The position numbers and the translations under genes were made by a program. From the NCBI GenBank assembly GCA_944323275.1, contig CALUSA010000005.1, positions 1-54,646 on the forward strand: 54,646 nucleotides of DNA. Reading direction: 5' to 3'. The notes beneath the pieces were generated by a model. That model made no database searches. It was not told where the DNA came from and saw nothing but the letters and a program-made list of their open reading frames with translations. Positions 24,169 through 32,484 of the stretch are shown piece by piece. Position 1 is the first letter of the stretch. Each line of letters opens with the position of its first letter. Origin of the DNA: Candidatus Gastranaerophilales bacterium. Lineage in GTDB: Bacteria; Cyanobacteriota; Vampirovibrionia; Gastranaerophilales; Gastranaerophilaceae.

Positions 24169-25014
24169 TTAATATTTATTTTGTATTTTATACAAGTCAA
24201 AAGTATTTTGCATCAAAGAACAGATTGTCATAGGACCTACACCGCCGGGAACAGGCGTTATAAAAGATGCCTTTTGTTCAACATTATAAAAGTCGACATC
24301 ACCGCACAGCTTGCCTTCTTCAGTTCTGTTCATACCGACATCCACAACAACGGCACCTTCTTTAATCATATCTGCCTTCAATAAATTTTTTTGTCCAACT
24401 GCTGAAATTATAATATCTGCAGTTTTTGTAATATCTGCAAGATTTTTTGTTTTGCTATGACAAATTGTAACAGTAGCATTTTCATTCAAAAGCATCTGTG
24501 CCACCGGTCTGCCTACAATATTGGAACGCCCTATCACAACTGCATGTTTACCTTCTATATTAATATTATAATATTCCAGCAGCCTTATAATCCCCTTAGG
24601 CGTGCACGGATACACATAGGGCTTTGTACCGGTTGCAATACGTCCGACATTATAGGGATGGAAGCAATCAACATCTTTTATCGGATTAATTTTTTCCAAA
24701 ACAGCTTTAGTATCAATATGTTCAGGCAGCGGTAGCTGTACAAGTATTGCGTTTACACTACTATCGTTATTGAGCTGTTCGATTTTATTAAAAAGCTCTT
24801 GTTGGGAAGTATCGGCAGGCATTGGCTCGACTATAGATTTTATCCCGAGTTCAAAAGCTTTTTTCTTTTTTAAATTAACATAAATTTGGCTTGCCGGGTC
24901 TTCACCAACAATTATGACAGCAAGACAGGGTTTTTTATCAAGAAATAAAATTTCGTCTGAAAGATTTTCAAGTATTTTTTTTGAAACAAGTTTGCCGTCA
25001 ATATGTTGTGCCAT
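24169..25014 (-). CDS. folD: Bifunctional methylenetetrahydrofolate dehydrogenase/cyclohydrolase FolD
   Basis: The 281-residue enzyme interconverts methylene-, methenyl- and formyl-tetrahydrofolate in the cytoplasm with NADP(H). Family motifs are intact: VGEDPASQIYV with the nearby catalytic Lys in KKKKAFE, QLPLPEHI, DVDCFHPYNVG, the nucleotide-binding VVIGRSNIVGRPVA, and the closing TPVPGGVGPMT. Size is typical. It follows the CooC-like gene by 15 bases and, with the core-MetE-like gene, forms a small one-carbon group. Confidence 0.96.
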   Translation of the reverse strand: MAQHIDGKLVSKKILENLSDEILFLDKKPCLAVIIVGEDPASQIYVNLKKKKAFELGIKSIVEPMPADTSQQELFNKIEQLNNDSSVNAILVQLPLPEHIDTKAVLEKINPIKDVDCFHPYNVGRIATGTKPYVYPCTPKGIIRLLEYYNINIEGKHAVVIGRSNIVGRPVAQMLLNENATVTICHSKTKNLADITKTADIIISAVGQKNLLKADMIKEGAVVVDVGMNRTEEGKLCGDVDFYNVEQKASFITPVPGGVGPMTICSLMQNTFDLYKIQNKY

Positions 25015-25029
25015 AATTATTACCGTTTG

Positions 25030-25779
25030 TTATCTCACCTGAGGAAGATTAAGCCTGAAATAAAATCCTTTAATAGCATCTTCTACGATTTGTGAATTTT
25101 TATCAATAGAGTGTTGAATTAAATTTTTGTCTTCAGGTATTATACCAAGAACTTCAAGGCTGTATTTTTCCAAATATTCATGAACTTTGTTATGCTCATC
25201 ATTATTTACACTGTTCAACACGAGTGCCATCTGCCCGCCTGCCGCATATTTTGCAGAAAATTCTTCTATTCTTTGAGCAAGAAATATAGATTCTTCTGTC
25301 GGTCTTGCAACAATCAAAGTCACATCCATTGGGATATCGACAAGCTGATGAAGATATTTTAAATCAAATTCACAATCAAAAACAACTATATCATATCTGT
25401 CGATAAGTTTTTTTACCGCATAAGTAATCTGCCCCGTAATAGGACAACGGCAATCTTTAGAAGGAACAAGCCACGATACTATTAAATCAACATTTTCTTC
25501 TATTTCCACAATAATATCTTCTAACGCCCATTCAATGTATTCCTGTTTTGTCATTCGTGACGGAATACCTGTTTTATATTCGTGTTTACCGCTTCTGATA
25601 CCGTATATGGTGTTTCTTACATCCATTCCGTAACTGTGTGCAAGTTCGGTTGAAAGGTCATTATCAAAAAGCAGGATTGATTTATCGGGGTATGTTTCTT
25701 TCAGTACTTTTACAAAATTTTTTGTTATGGTTGTTTTACCGCTTCCGCTTTTACCTGTAATTGCAATTGATAATGTCAT
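25030..25779 (-). CDS. CooC-family metal-insertion ATPase
   Basis: This 249-residue P-loop ATPase belongs to the MinD/SIMIBI class. The deviant Walker A is GKSGSGKT (9-16) with signature Lys10. A CxC motif (Cys110-Arg-Cys112, in DCRCPI) sits where CooC proteins bind nickel or zinc at the dimer interface. IVVFDCEFDLKYL supplies the acidic Walker B. CooC proteins load metal into carbon monoxide dehydrogenase or related enzymes, or act on corrinoid proteins. None of those targets is in the window. Its start codon overlaps the stop of the core-MetE-like gene by one base (TAATG), so the two are tightly coupled and may serve one pathway. Confidence 0.75.
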   Translation of the reverse strand: MTLSIAITGKSGSGKTTITKNFVKVLKETYPDKSILLFDNDLSTELAHSYGMDVRNTIYGIRSGKHEYKTGIPSRMTKQEYIEWALEDIIVEIEENVDLIVSWLVPSKDCRCPITGQITYAVKKLIDRYDIVVFDCEFDLKYLHQLVDIPMDVTLIVARPTEESIFLAQRIEEFSAKYAAGGQMALVLNSVNNDEHNKVHEYLEKYSLEVLGIIPEDKNLIQHSIDKNSQIVEDAIKGFYFRLNLPQVR

Positions 25780-26867
25780 TAATTCTCCCCGTATTTTAAC
25801 TGCATAGCGTCTGACAGGTCATTAACAAGCTTCATAGCCTTTTGTGCAAGGTTCATAGGCAAAGACCCGGCACCGCAAGAAGGAGTAAAAAAGCTCTGTT
25901 TAATAACAAGTTCTCTGTCAATTTTGCCTTTAGATTTTTTTATAAGGTCGTCCACTGCCGCCTCGTATTTTTGACACAAATCCTCAAGATTCGTTTTTTC
26001 AAGAGCATCTTTATCCAGAGTAGGAACAAGCCCCCAGGCTATATAACCGCCGTTTTTAAGAAAATCTTCCATTTCGCCGGCATAAGCCCCCAGACTTTTG
26101 GCATAAGCAAATGCATCGAAATTAATTATATTCACACCGGCAGACGTTAAAACAGACCAATCAGACTTACCGCAGCAATGAACAGCACTTAATGCTCCAA
26201 AATCCTGTATTACATTTGAAATTTCTGCAAGAGCCTCTATAACTTCTTCTTTTTTTACGGTGATAAAAGCAGAGGTGCCGAACTGCGACATAACAGGTTC
26301 GTCCATAAACATAATGGTCGTTGCATCAGGACTGACTTTTTTCACTTGTTGAATCTGCCAAACCGCCTTTAAAGTCAAACCTTTTACGAGCACTTCTCTG
26401 TAGGTTTCATCATAAAAAGCACACAAATTATTAATATCACACAAACTTGTTCCCCAGGTAAAAGGACCTATTATATGGCATTTTGCAAAATCATACTTGC
26501 CATTTTTCAATTTTTCCAGATACAAAGGAATAACTGAAGTAAAAGGGCTTGTTATAGCATATTTATCCAGATTTGTGAAATTTTTTTCATTAACTATTGC
26601 CTCATAATCCATAAAAAATTCTTCCAATGCTTCAAAAAACTCATCGGATTGTGAATCATAGCAGTATTTACAGTTATCTTCATCATAAATTATACCCGGT
26701 ATCCCCTGAAGATACTGCACAGTCATTTCTTCATGTTTATCTACTCCAGCCAGCTGAGGCCAGAACGGAATTTCCTTAAACTCGTTAAAAATCAAATCTA
26801 TAGCTTCTTTAGGATTTTTATGCGGAAGACTACCGACTGCTGTAGCTTTTAGTGTTAATGTTTTCAA
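25779..26867 (-). CDS. Core-MetE / UROD-like methyltransferase
   Basis: This 362-residue protein corresponds to the catalytic C-terminal barrel of cobalamin-independent methionine synthase. The start TVGS-like motif of the family appears as TAVGSLPHK near the N-terminus. The zinc ligands are visible as His230 and Cys232 in HCC, and Cys331 in PSCGAGS. The folate-binding N-terminal half of full MetE is missing, as in 'core MetE' enzymes that take methyl groups from a corrinoid protein instead of folate. I choose the TTG at 26867, which has GGGGTGA just upstream and gives the expected N-terminus. A GTG at 26924 would start inside a hairpin. Coupling to a CooC-like gene supports a corrinoid or metal link, which is inference. 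Confidence 0.72.
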   Translation of the reverse strand: MKTLTLKATAVGSLPHKNPKEAIDLIFNEFKEIPFWPQLAGVDKHEEMTVQYLQGIPGIIYDEDNCKYCYDSQSDEFFEALEEFFMDYEAIVNEKNFTNLDKYAITSPFTSVIPLYLEKLKNGKYDFAKCHIIGPFTWGTSLCDINNLCAFYDETYREVLVKGLTLKAVWQIQQVKKVSPDATTIMFMDEPVMSQFGTSAFITVKKEEVIEALAEISNVIQDFGALSAVHCCGKSDWSVLTSAGVNIINFDAFAYAKSLGAYAGEMEDFLKNGGYIAWGLVPTLDKDALEKTNLEDLCQKYEAAVDDLIKKSKGKIDRELVIKQSFFTPSCGAGSLPMNLAQKAMKLVNDLSDAMQLKYGEN

Positions 26868-26928
26868 AAAATCACCCCGTGTATAAAATTTAGTCGTATA
26901 TAATTCTACTAAAAATATAAACACGGGG
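26866..26928 (-). promoter_or_regulatory. Long hairpin with U-run just before the core-MetE-like start
   Basis: On the minus strand CCCCGTGT (complement of 26921-26928) pairs with ACACGGGG (complement of 26875-26882). An inner TTTAGT/ACTAAA stem extends the structure. It is followed by TGATTTTTTG, so it has the form of an intrinsic terminator. The 3' arm also contains the GGGG ribosome site and the T-run leads straight into the TTG start. It may end the upstream operon, act as an attenuator, or hide the ribosome site. Confidence 0.55.
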
Positions 26929-26948
26929 CAATTTGTTTAATAAATATT

Positions 26949-27386
26949 TTATCTTTCTATACTGAAAGATGTTGGTTTTTCGTCTTTTATCCATTGATTA
27001 TTGATAAGGTTATAGCCGGTACAGGGAACTGTCATGTAATTTTTGCTGCCCGTATTACTTTGTGACTTAGAAGCTTTTTTTAATTTTGAATAATATAAAG
27101 CCTCCTGCTGTTGCGAATTTAAGTCACAAATCATTCCCTTGGTTTCTCCGCTCTGATAATGATATTCAACTACGTATCTGCATTTGCCGTTTACATATCC
27201 TTCAACTTTTTCTTTTACCTTGGTGCTTCCGGTATTTTGATTATTGACAAACGAATATGTACGAAAATAAGTACAGTTTTTTACACTTTCCGCCAGTTTA
27301 TCTTTATTCATATTCACTGCACAAAAAGCAGGAATTGCTGTTGCTATAACGAAAACCGGTATTAAAAACAATGATATTTTTTTCAT
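26949..27386 (-). CDS. Small exported protein, unknown function
   Basis: A signal peptide (about residues 1-22, ending PAFCA) precedes a mature part of about 123 residues with four cysteines (Cys38, 69, 87 and 122, by eye), which could form disulphides in the periplasm. The pattern of alternating beta strands (KVEGYVNGKCRYVVEYHY) hints at a small beta sandwich, but I recognise no family. It lies nine bases after the pepT-like gene and is the last gene before the hairpin that precedes the core-MetE gene. Confidence 0.6.
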   Translation of the reverse strand: MKKISLFLIPVFVIATAIPAFCAVNMNKDKLAESVKNCTYFRTYSFVNNQNTGSTKVKEKVEGYVNGKCRYVVEYHYQSGETKGMICDLNSQQQEALYYSKLKKASKSQSNTGSKNYMTVPCTGYNLINNQWIKDEKPTSFSIER

Positions 27387-27395
27387 AATTACTCC

Positions 27396-28655
27396 TTATT
27401 TGTTGAAAATTATAAAGGATTCTTTCAAAAATTCATACCCTTTTAAGAAAGATTCTATATTAACCATCTCATCGCTTGAATGCATGTTATAAATATCAGC
27501 AAGACCGAGAAGATACGGTTTTAAAACCTGACCGTGTTTGTTTTTTTCATGGGCATAAATATGTGTTTCCGCACCTGCATGGAAAGAAGAAACATCACCT
27601 TTTATACCAATATTTTCACATGCCTGCACACAAATTTTTTGTATTGTTTCATCACCTGATTTTTCAAAAGCTTTCATTTTTGATTGTGCAACAAATTCCG
27701 CATGCGCAAGACCATCATATTTTTTATTAAATATTTCGACAATTTGTTTAATATCATTTATAAGCTGTTGTTCATTGGCTTCTTCGGAACTTCTTATAGA
27801 ATATTTTGCCATTGCTTTTGTGTTGATAATATTTGTCAAACAATTATCGGCAACGTATTCTATATAGCTGTCTGCTTTTATGCCTTTTTGTGCAATTTTT
27901 TGTATAACCGGCTCAACTCCTCCGCCGACTATACAGCCTATGTTAATAGAAGTCACCGTGCCGTATTCATCACGTTTATATTCACCCTGCGGAATTTCAT
28001 TAACCAGCTCGCCAATTAATTTTACTGCGTTTAATCTGGTTTTATCACCAATATCAATACCTGAATGTCCGCCTTTAGGAGTTGTAACGGTAAGGGTGCC
28101 ATTTGTATAACTTGCCCCTGAAATTTGAATCTGCCCTAGTTTGTCAGCATCAAGCACAAGAACATACTCAGAATCTATTTCATCAAATTTTACGTTATGA
28201 ATGCCAGTCATATTCTGTTCTTCATCTTTTGTAAAAACAAGTTCCAATCCGCCATGCCCGCCTTGAACCATATCGGGATTTTTAGCAAGATTCAGGGCAA
28301 GATAAATCGCTGCCGCATCGCCTACTTTATCATCAGCTCCGAGAGGTCTTGATTTATCTGTTTCTATAAATTTGCCGTCAGCTGAAATTCTTATGTTTAC
28401 AGGCGAAGCATCACCAACAACATCCATGTGCGATGAGAGAAGAAGCGGTTTTTTATTCGGGTTTGTTGCCGGAATTTTTGCCCTTACGTTTTTAAAATGA
28501 TCTTCTTTGGCGTCAATACCGGCTTTTGTCAAAATGTCAACAATCTTAGCCGACACATTATCTTCCTCGCCGGACGGAGAAGGAATCTCGGCAAGTGTAC
28601 AAAATAAATCTATTAACTCATTTTCTTTTCTAAGTTCCGCAATACTTTTAGTCAT
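27396..28655 (-). CDS. M20-family metallopeptidase, PepT-like
   Basis: The 419-residue enzyme belongs to the M20 zinc peptidases, closest by eye to tripeptide aminopeptidase PepT. Metal and catalytic positions are seen: SSHMDVV (His-x-Asp), LGADDKVG (bridging Asp), TKDEEQNMTGI (catalytic Glu-Glu) and VLDADKLG (Asp). The dimerisation insert (KGGHSGIDIG) and the late His in AGAETHIYAHEK are present. It should act on short peptides in the cytoplasm. The start overlaps the end of the DUF4127 gene by four bases (ATGA). The reading is secure for M20, less so for the exact subfamily. Confidence 0.88.
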   Translation of the reverse strand: MTKSIAELRKENELIDLFCTLAEIPSPSGEEDNVSAKIVDILTKAGIDAKEDHFKNVRAKIPATNPNKKPLLLSSHMDVVGDASPVNIRISADGKFIETDKSRPLGADDKVGDAAAIYLALNLAKNPDMVQGGHGGLELVFTKDEEQNMTGIHNVKFDEIDSEYVLVLDADKLGQIQISGASYTNGTLTVTTPKGGHSGIDIGDKTRLNAVKLIGELVNEIPQGEYKRDEYGTVTSINIGCIVGGGVEPVIQKIAQKGIKADSYIEYVADNCLTNIINTKAMAKYSIRSSEEANEQQLINDIKQIVEIFNKKYDGLAHAEFVAQSKMKAFEKSGDETIQKICVQACENIGIKGDVSSFHAGAETHIYAHEKNKHGQVLKPYLLGLADIYNMHSSDEMVNIESFLKGYEFLKESFIIFNK

Positions 28656-30031
28656 AATAAATCCGCCTCTATTTCAAAAAATCTGTTCCACGGGTAAAAA
28701 TATTTTACCCGTGAAAATTGTACATCAAATTTATCTTTTAAAAATCCTTCATAAGGTTTCATTTCTCTTTCCAATTCTTCAACGCTTATTTCTTTTAAAC
28801 GGGATTTAAGAATTTTTCTGACATTTGCCTGATAAGCCCAATCATCAAGGAATCGGACAGTTTGAACTTTTTTAAAAGCGTTGATATCCGGATTTTGCGC
28901 AAAATATTTAACAATTGCGCAGCAAAGTGCACTTCCTAACGAGTTGCCTGTTGTATTCCAGCCTGCATAACCAAGAAAATTATTCCAATCAATTTCTTTT
29001 TCCAGAAGTCGTTTTACAAAGGCGTTATCAGACCCGTTTGCGTTTAAGATGTCGACGACAAGATAAGGCTTTTGAGGAAGTTCAAATTCTGAGTCAAACC
29101 CTTCAACATCAACACCCATAACAAGCTCGCCCTGTTCGTTTTTAAAGTTGTTTACAAGCATAACAATATCCGCATCGTCAGTGTTGTCACTGACTTCACA
29201 GCCTGCAAGCTCAATTTGTCCTTTTACGGATTCGTACACTGACACATCTTCATACTTTGAAATTTTATCAATATAATCCGGCTGTGTGAAAACAGGGGCA
29301 ATTTTTACATGTTTTCCCTCAACAACAGCACGTGCAAAAAGCGTCAAAGGAATTTCATCAGCCCCGGTTTTGATAAGTGCATGTAATTTATGCGCCAGAA
29401 TATTTACGTTTAAAGACCTGGCTTCATATACATTCAAACCAAATTCGGCACAATCGTCTTTTGAAAAAACAAGGGTATTAAAAAAATGTTCTTCTGACCA
29501 CTTTATGTACAGCTTATTAATATCAAAGTTTCTGGTTCTTGTTTTTAAGTAATCACTAAGAATTTCAGACGGAACATCCGTTTTTGCAAAACCGTTTTTG
29601 TGATAATCAAAAGAATATTTGAATATTTTTTTTCCGTAAAGATTCCAGTATTCTTTTTCTTCTTCATTACAGTTGTTGTTTGAAATACGCATTATACTTG
29701 AAAAAGCGTAAACCTCAGAATGTTTTTGCTTTAAAATTGCTTTAAATTTCTCAATACGTTCATCTATCTGTTCAAAAGTATCACTGCATCTTCTGGAGGG
29801 AACAAGACCTCCGTATGCAATAGTATCAAGCGAAACAATTACCTTATCCACATCATGCAAATTTTCAAGCCAGTTTAAAATACCGTCAATATCAGCCTGC
29901 TTTGTTAAATCACCTAATAAATTTCTATCCGGCAAATATAAACGGATATTTTCATCCATTGCTGCAATTTGTTCCGGTAAAGTATAACATACCGGTCTGT
30001 TATCGATGGGAATAAATGCAATCTGTAACAT
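28652..30031 (-). CDS. DUF4127 family protein
   Basis: The 459-residue protein has the DUF4127 hallmarks: an opening IPIDNRPV, then LDTIAYGGLVPSRR around residues 69-82, and a late AGWNTTGNSLGSALC segment. The family has no established biochemical role that I can name. The conserved Asp, Arg and His residues suggest an enzyme. It starts three bases after ilvN and overlaps the M20 peptidase, so it is part of the ilvBN transcription unit. No signal peptide or membrane helix is seen. Confidence 0.8.
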   Translation of the reverse strand: MLQIAFIPIDNRPVCYTLPEQIAAMDENIRLYLPDRNLLGDLTKQADIDGILNWLENLHDVDKVIVSLDTIAYGGLVPSRRCSDTFEQIDERIEKFKAILKQKHSEVYAFSSIMRISNNNCNEEEKEYWNLYGKKIFKYSFDYHKNGFAKTDVPSEILSDYLKTRTRNFDINKLYIKWSEEHFFNTLVFSKDDCAEFGLNVYEARSLNVNILAHKLHALIKTGADEIPLTLFARAVVEGKHVKIAPVFTQPDYIDKISKYEDVSVYESVKGQIELAGCEVSDNTDDADIVMLVNNFKNEQGELVMGVDVEGFDSEFELPQKPYLVVDILNANGSDNAFVKRLLEKEIDWNNFLGYAGWNTTGNSLGSALCCAIVKYFAQNPDINAFKKVQTVRFLDDWAYQANVRKILKSRLKEISVEELEREMKPYEGFLKDKFDVQFSRVKYFYPWNRFFEIEADLL

Positions 30032-30034
30032 GTC

Positions 30035-30559
30035 TTACTCTGTTTTTGTATTCGTAAACTGATTTGAACGTGTTATACCGACTTTGCCGGAGCGGACAAG
30101 CTCTTTTATTCCTATTGGTTTCAAAAGTTCAATAAGTGAACGAATTTGTCTTTCATCACCTATTGCTTCAAGCGTATAGGTTCTTTGGGTAACATCAATA
30201 ATTTTAGCGTTAAAAATTTCCGCAATTCTTAAAATTTCAGACCTGTCTTCATCCTTGGCTATAACCTTGCACAAAATCAACTCACGCTCTATTGATTCCA
30301 CATCGCCTAAATCAACAACTTTTAACACAGGTATAAGCCGGTTAAGCTGTTTGGTAATCTGTTCAATAACGTTTTCATCCCCGCCGGAGGTTTCTATGGT
30401 AATACGGGCATAACCTTTTTCACTTGTCTGAGCAGCAGTAATACTTTCTATATTATAGCCTCTGCCTGAGAATAAACCGCTGACACGTGATACGATACCC
30501 GCTTCATCTTTTACAAGAACTGATATTACATGATTTTTATTATTATTGTTATTGTTCAT
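30035..30559 (-). CDS. ilvN: Acetolactate synthase small (regulatory) subunit
   Basis: The 174-residue protein has an N-terminal ACT domain (ISVLVKDEAGIVSRVSGLFSGRGYNIESI, in part), which binds the feedback inhibitor valine, and the ALS_ss C-terminal domain (ELILCKVIAKDEDRSEI and following). It regulates and stabilises the catalytic subunit encoded 18 bases upstream. An Asn-rich N-terminus (NNNNNNK) precedes the ACT domain. Size is typical. Confidence 0.96.
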   Translation of the reverse strand: MNNNNNNKNHVISVLVKDEAGIVSRVSGLFSGRGYNIESITAAQTSEKGYARITIETSGGDENVIEQITKQLNRLIPVLKVVDLGDVESIERELILCKVIAKDEDRSEILRIAEIFNAKIIDVTQRTYTLEAIGDERQIRSLIELLKPIGIKELVRSGKVGITRSNQFTNTKTE

Positions 30560-30577
30560 CTTAAAAACCTTTGATAA

Positions 30578-32326
30578 CTAATTAACAGGACAGTTGTTGG
30601 ACATGAGCATTTTATTTATCGGGTTACCAGCTAATACCCACGGGTAAACCATTTCATACTCATCAACAACAACATCAATAAATACAGGTTGTTTACACTC
30701 AATAGCCTGTTGCAAGACAGGGATAATTTCTTCTTCTTTTGTAATTCTGAAACCTCGTGCCCCGTATGCTTCCGCTACTTTTACAAAATCAGGTCCGGTA
30801 ATCCTTGTTTCGGAATAATGCTGATGGTACAGTTTTTCCTGCCATTGACGAACCATACCGAGATATCCGTTATTAATGATTACATTAATAACGGGCAGAT
30901 TATACTGAACACAGGTTGCAAGCTCTTGAATATTCATCTGAATACTGCCGTCACCTGCAATATTCAAAACGAGTCTGCCCTTATCAGCTACGGATATACC
31001 CATAGCTGCAGGGAATCCGAAGCCCATTGTCCCCAGCCCGCCGGAAGTGATAAAACGCCTTGGTTTATCGCATTTCCACAACTGTGCAGTCCACATCTGA
31101 TGCTGTCCGACCTCTGTTGTTACTATAGGGTCAAAGTCTTTTGTGTATTCATAAATTTTTTGTATAACCGTAATAGAACTAAGTTTATCAGTGTGCTGTT
31201 CTATTTTTGGACGTTTATTTTTCCATTCGTTAATCTGCTCCAGCCATGATTGCTTAACTTCGTAGTGAATTTCAGGAGTATTATTATTAAATTCTTCAAG
31301 CATCGCTTTTAAAACGTTTTTGGCGTCGCCGATAATCGGAATATCTACCTTAACATTCTTATTAATAGAACATGGATCAATATCGACATGAATAATTTGA
31401 GCATCTCTGGCAAAACGTTTTAAACAGCCTGTGATTCTGTCATTAAAACGTGTTCCTATGGCAAAAAGCACATCACAGTTTGTGACTGCATGATTTGCCC
31501 AGAAATTACCATGCATGCCAAGCATACCAAGGGATTTTTCATCAGTTTCAGGATATACCCCTTTTGCCATCAAAGTATTTGTAACAGGAACATGAAGCTT
31601 GTCTGCAAGTTGTTTCAATTCCTCCATTGCTTGCGAAGCAACAATACCGCCGCCGGCAATAATGACCGGTCTTTCTGACTCACAGAGCAGTTCCAGAGCC
31701 TTGGTTGTTTGTTTGGGGTGCCCGTTGTAATTAGGATTATACCCCGGCAATTTAATATTTTCTGGCCATACAAAATCTGCAGACGCAGTCAAAATATCTT
31801 TTGGCATATCAACCACGACAGGACCAGGTTTGCCTGTTGTTGCTATATGAAACGCCTCTTTTATAATTCTTGGTAAATCTTTTACATCTTTAACCAGATA
31901 ATTATGTTTGCAGCAGGAACGGGTTATACCAATGATATCGGCTTCCTGAAAGGCATCATTGCCTATTTGGTTTACACCCACCTGACCTGTAAACACAACA
32001 ATAGGATAACCGTCATAATAGGCATTTGCAATACCCGTAATACAATTGGTTGCCCCCGGACCTGATGTAACAAGGACAACTCCGGGTTTACCAGTTACAC
32101 GTGCATAACCTTCCGCTGCATGCACAGCCGCCTGTTCATGTCTTACAAGGTAATGTTTAATATCATGATCATTGTATAAAGCTTCATATATAGAAAGAAT
32201 TACACCGCCGGGGTAGCCGAAAATTTCTTTTACACCTTCTTTTTTTAAACATTCCAAAAAAATCTGCGCCCCTGTTAATATATTAGTATTTATATTTGTT
32301 TGCTGTTTAGTTTCAGTACCGCCCAT
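30578..32326 (-). CDS. ilvB: Acetolactate synthase large (catalytic) subunit
   Basis: The 582-residue enzyme uses thiamine diphosphate to join two pyruvates, or pyruvate and 2-oxobutyrate, in the first common step of branched-chain amino acid synthesis. It has the N-terminal pyrimidine-binding domain with the catalytic Glu in RHEQAAVHAAEGYARV. The FAD/central domain follows, then the thiamine-diphosphate motif GDGSIQMN...NN. ilvN follows directly, while ilvC and ilvD are not in the window. No leader peptide or T-box is visible. A palindrome at 32374-32400 may be an operator. Confidence 0.97.
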   Translation of the reverse strand: MGGTETKQQTNINTNILTGAQIFLECLKKEGVKEIFGYPGGVILSIYEALYNDHDIKHYLVRHEQAAVHAAEGYARVTGKPGVVLVTSGPGATNCITGIANAYYDGYPIVVFTGQVGVNQIGNDAFQEADIIGITRSCCKHNYLVKDVKDLPRIIKEAFHIATTGKPGPVVVDMPKDILTASADFVWPENIKLPGYNPNYNGHPKQTTKALELLCESERPVIIAGGGIVASQAMEELKQLADKLHVPVTNTLMAKGVYPETDEKSLGMLGMHGNFWANHAVTNCDVLFAIGTRFNDRITGCLKRFARDAQIIHVDIDPCSINKNVKVDIPIIGDAKNVLKAMLEEFNNNTPEIHYEVKQSWLEQINEWKNKRPKIEQHTDKLSSITVIQKIYEYTKDFDPIVTTEVGQHQMWTAQLWKCDKPRRFITSGGLGTMGFGFPAAMGISVADKGRLVLNIAGDGSIQMNIQELATCVQYNLPVINVIINNGYLGMVRQWQEKLYHQHYSETRITGPDFVKVAEAYGARGFRITKEEEIIPVLQQAIECKQPVFIDVVVDEYEMVYPWVLAGNPINKMLMSNNCPVN

Positions 32327-32373
32327 GTTTTAGTTTTTACTCCAAAATAATAATGTTTTTTTAATATAGTACC

Positions 32374-32400
32374 ATTTTTTGGTTAAAAATACCAAAAAAT
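32374..32400 (-). promoter_or_regulatory. Palindrome in the ilvB promoter region
   Basis: ATTTTTTGGT (32374-32383) and ACCAAAAAAT (32391-32400) form a perfect inverted repeat with a seven-base spacer. On the minus strand TTGGTA inside it and TACTAT downstream are about 18 bases apart, so it overlaps the likely -35 and spacer. It is a candidate operator. Confidence 0.45.
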
Positions 32401-32432
32401 TAGCAAAAATCATGAATCTTTATTAAAAATAT

Positions 32433-32468
32433 AAAAAAACCGGCTGATTTATCAAAAATCCGCCGGCT
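32433..32468 (-). terminator. Rho-independent terminator of metK
   Basis: On the minus strand GAGCCGGC...AGCCGGT with an inner GATTT/AAATC pairing forms a long stem followed by TTTTTTT. It lies 17 bases after the metK stop and separates metK from ilvB. Confidence 0.85.
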
Positions 32469-32484
32469 CTATAAAAAATTTATT

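Noticed and set aside
26868-26924. GTG start at 26924 for the core-MetE-like gene
   Set aside because: It adds 19 residues not expected in the family and lies within the hairpin stem. The TTG at 26867 has a ribosome site.
32327-32432. T-box or leader-peptide attenuator before ilvB
   Set aside because: No T-box core sequence, no run of Leu/Ile/Val codons in a short ORF and no terminator in the leader. Only a palindrome is present.
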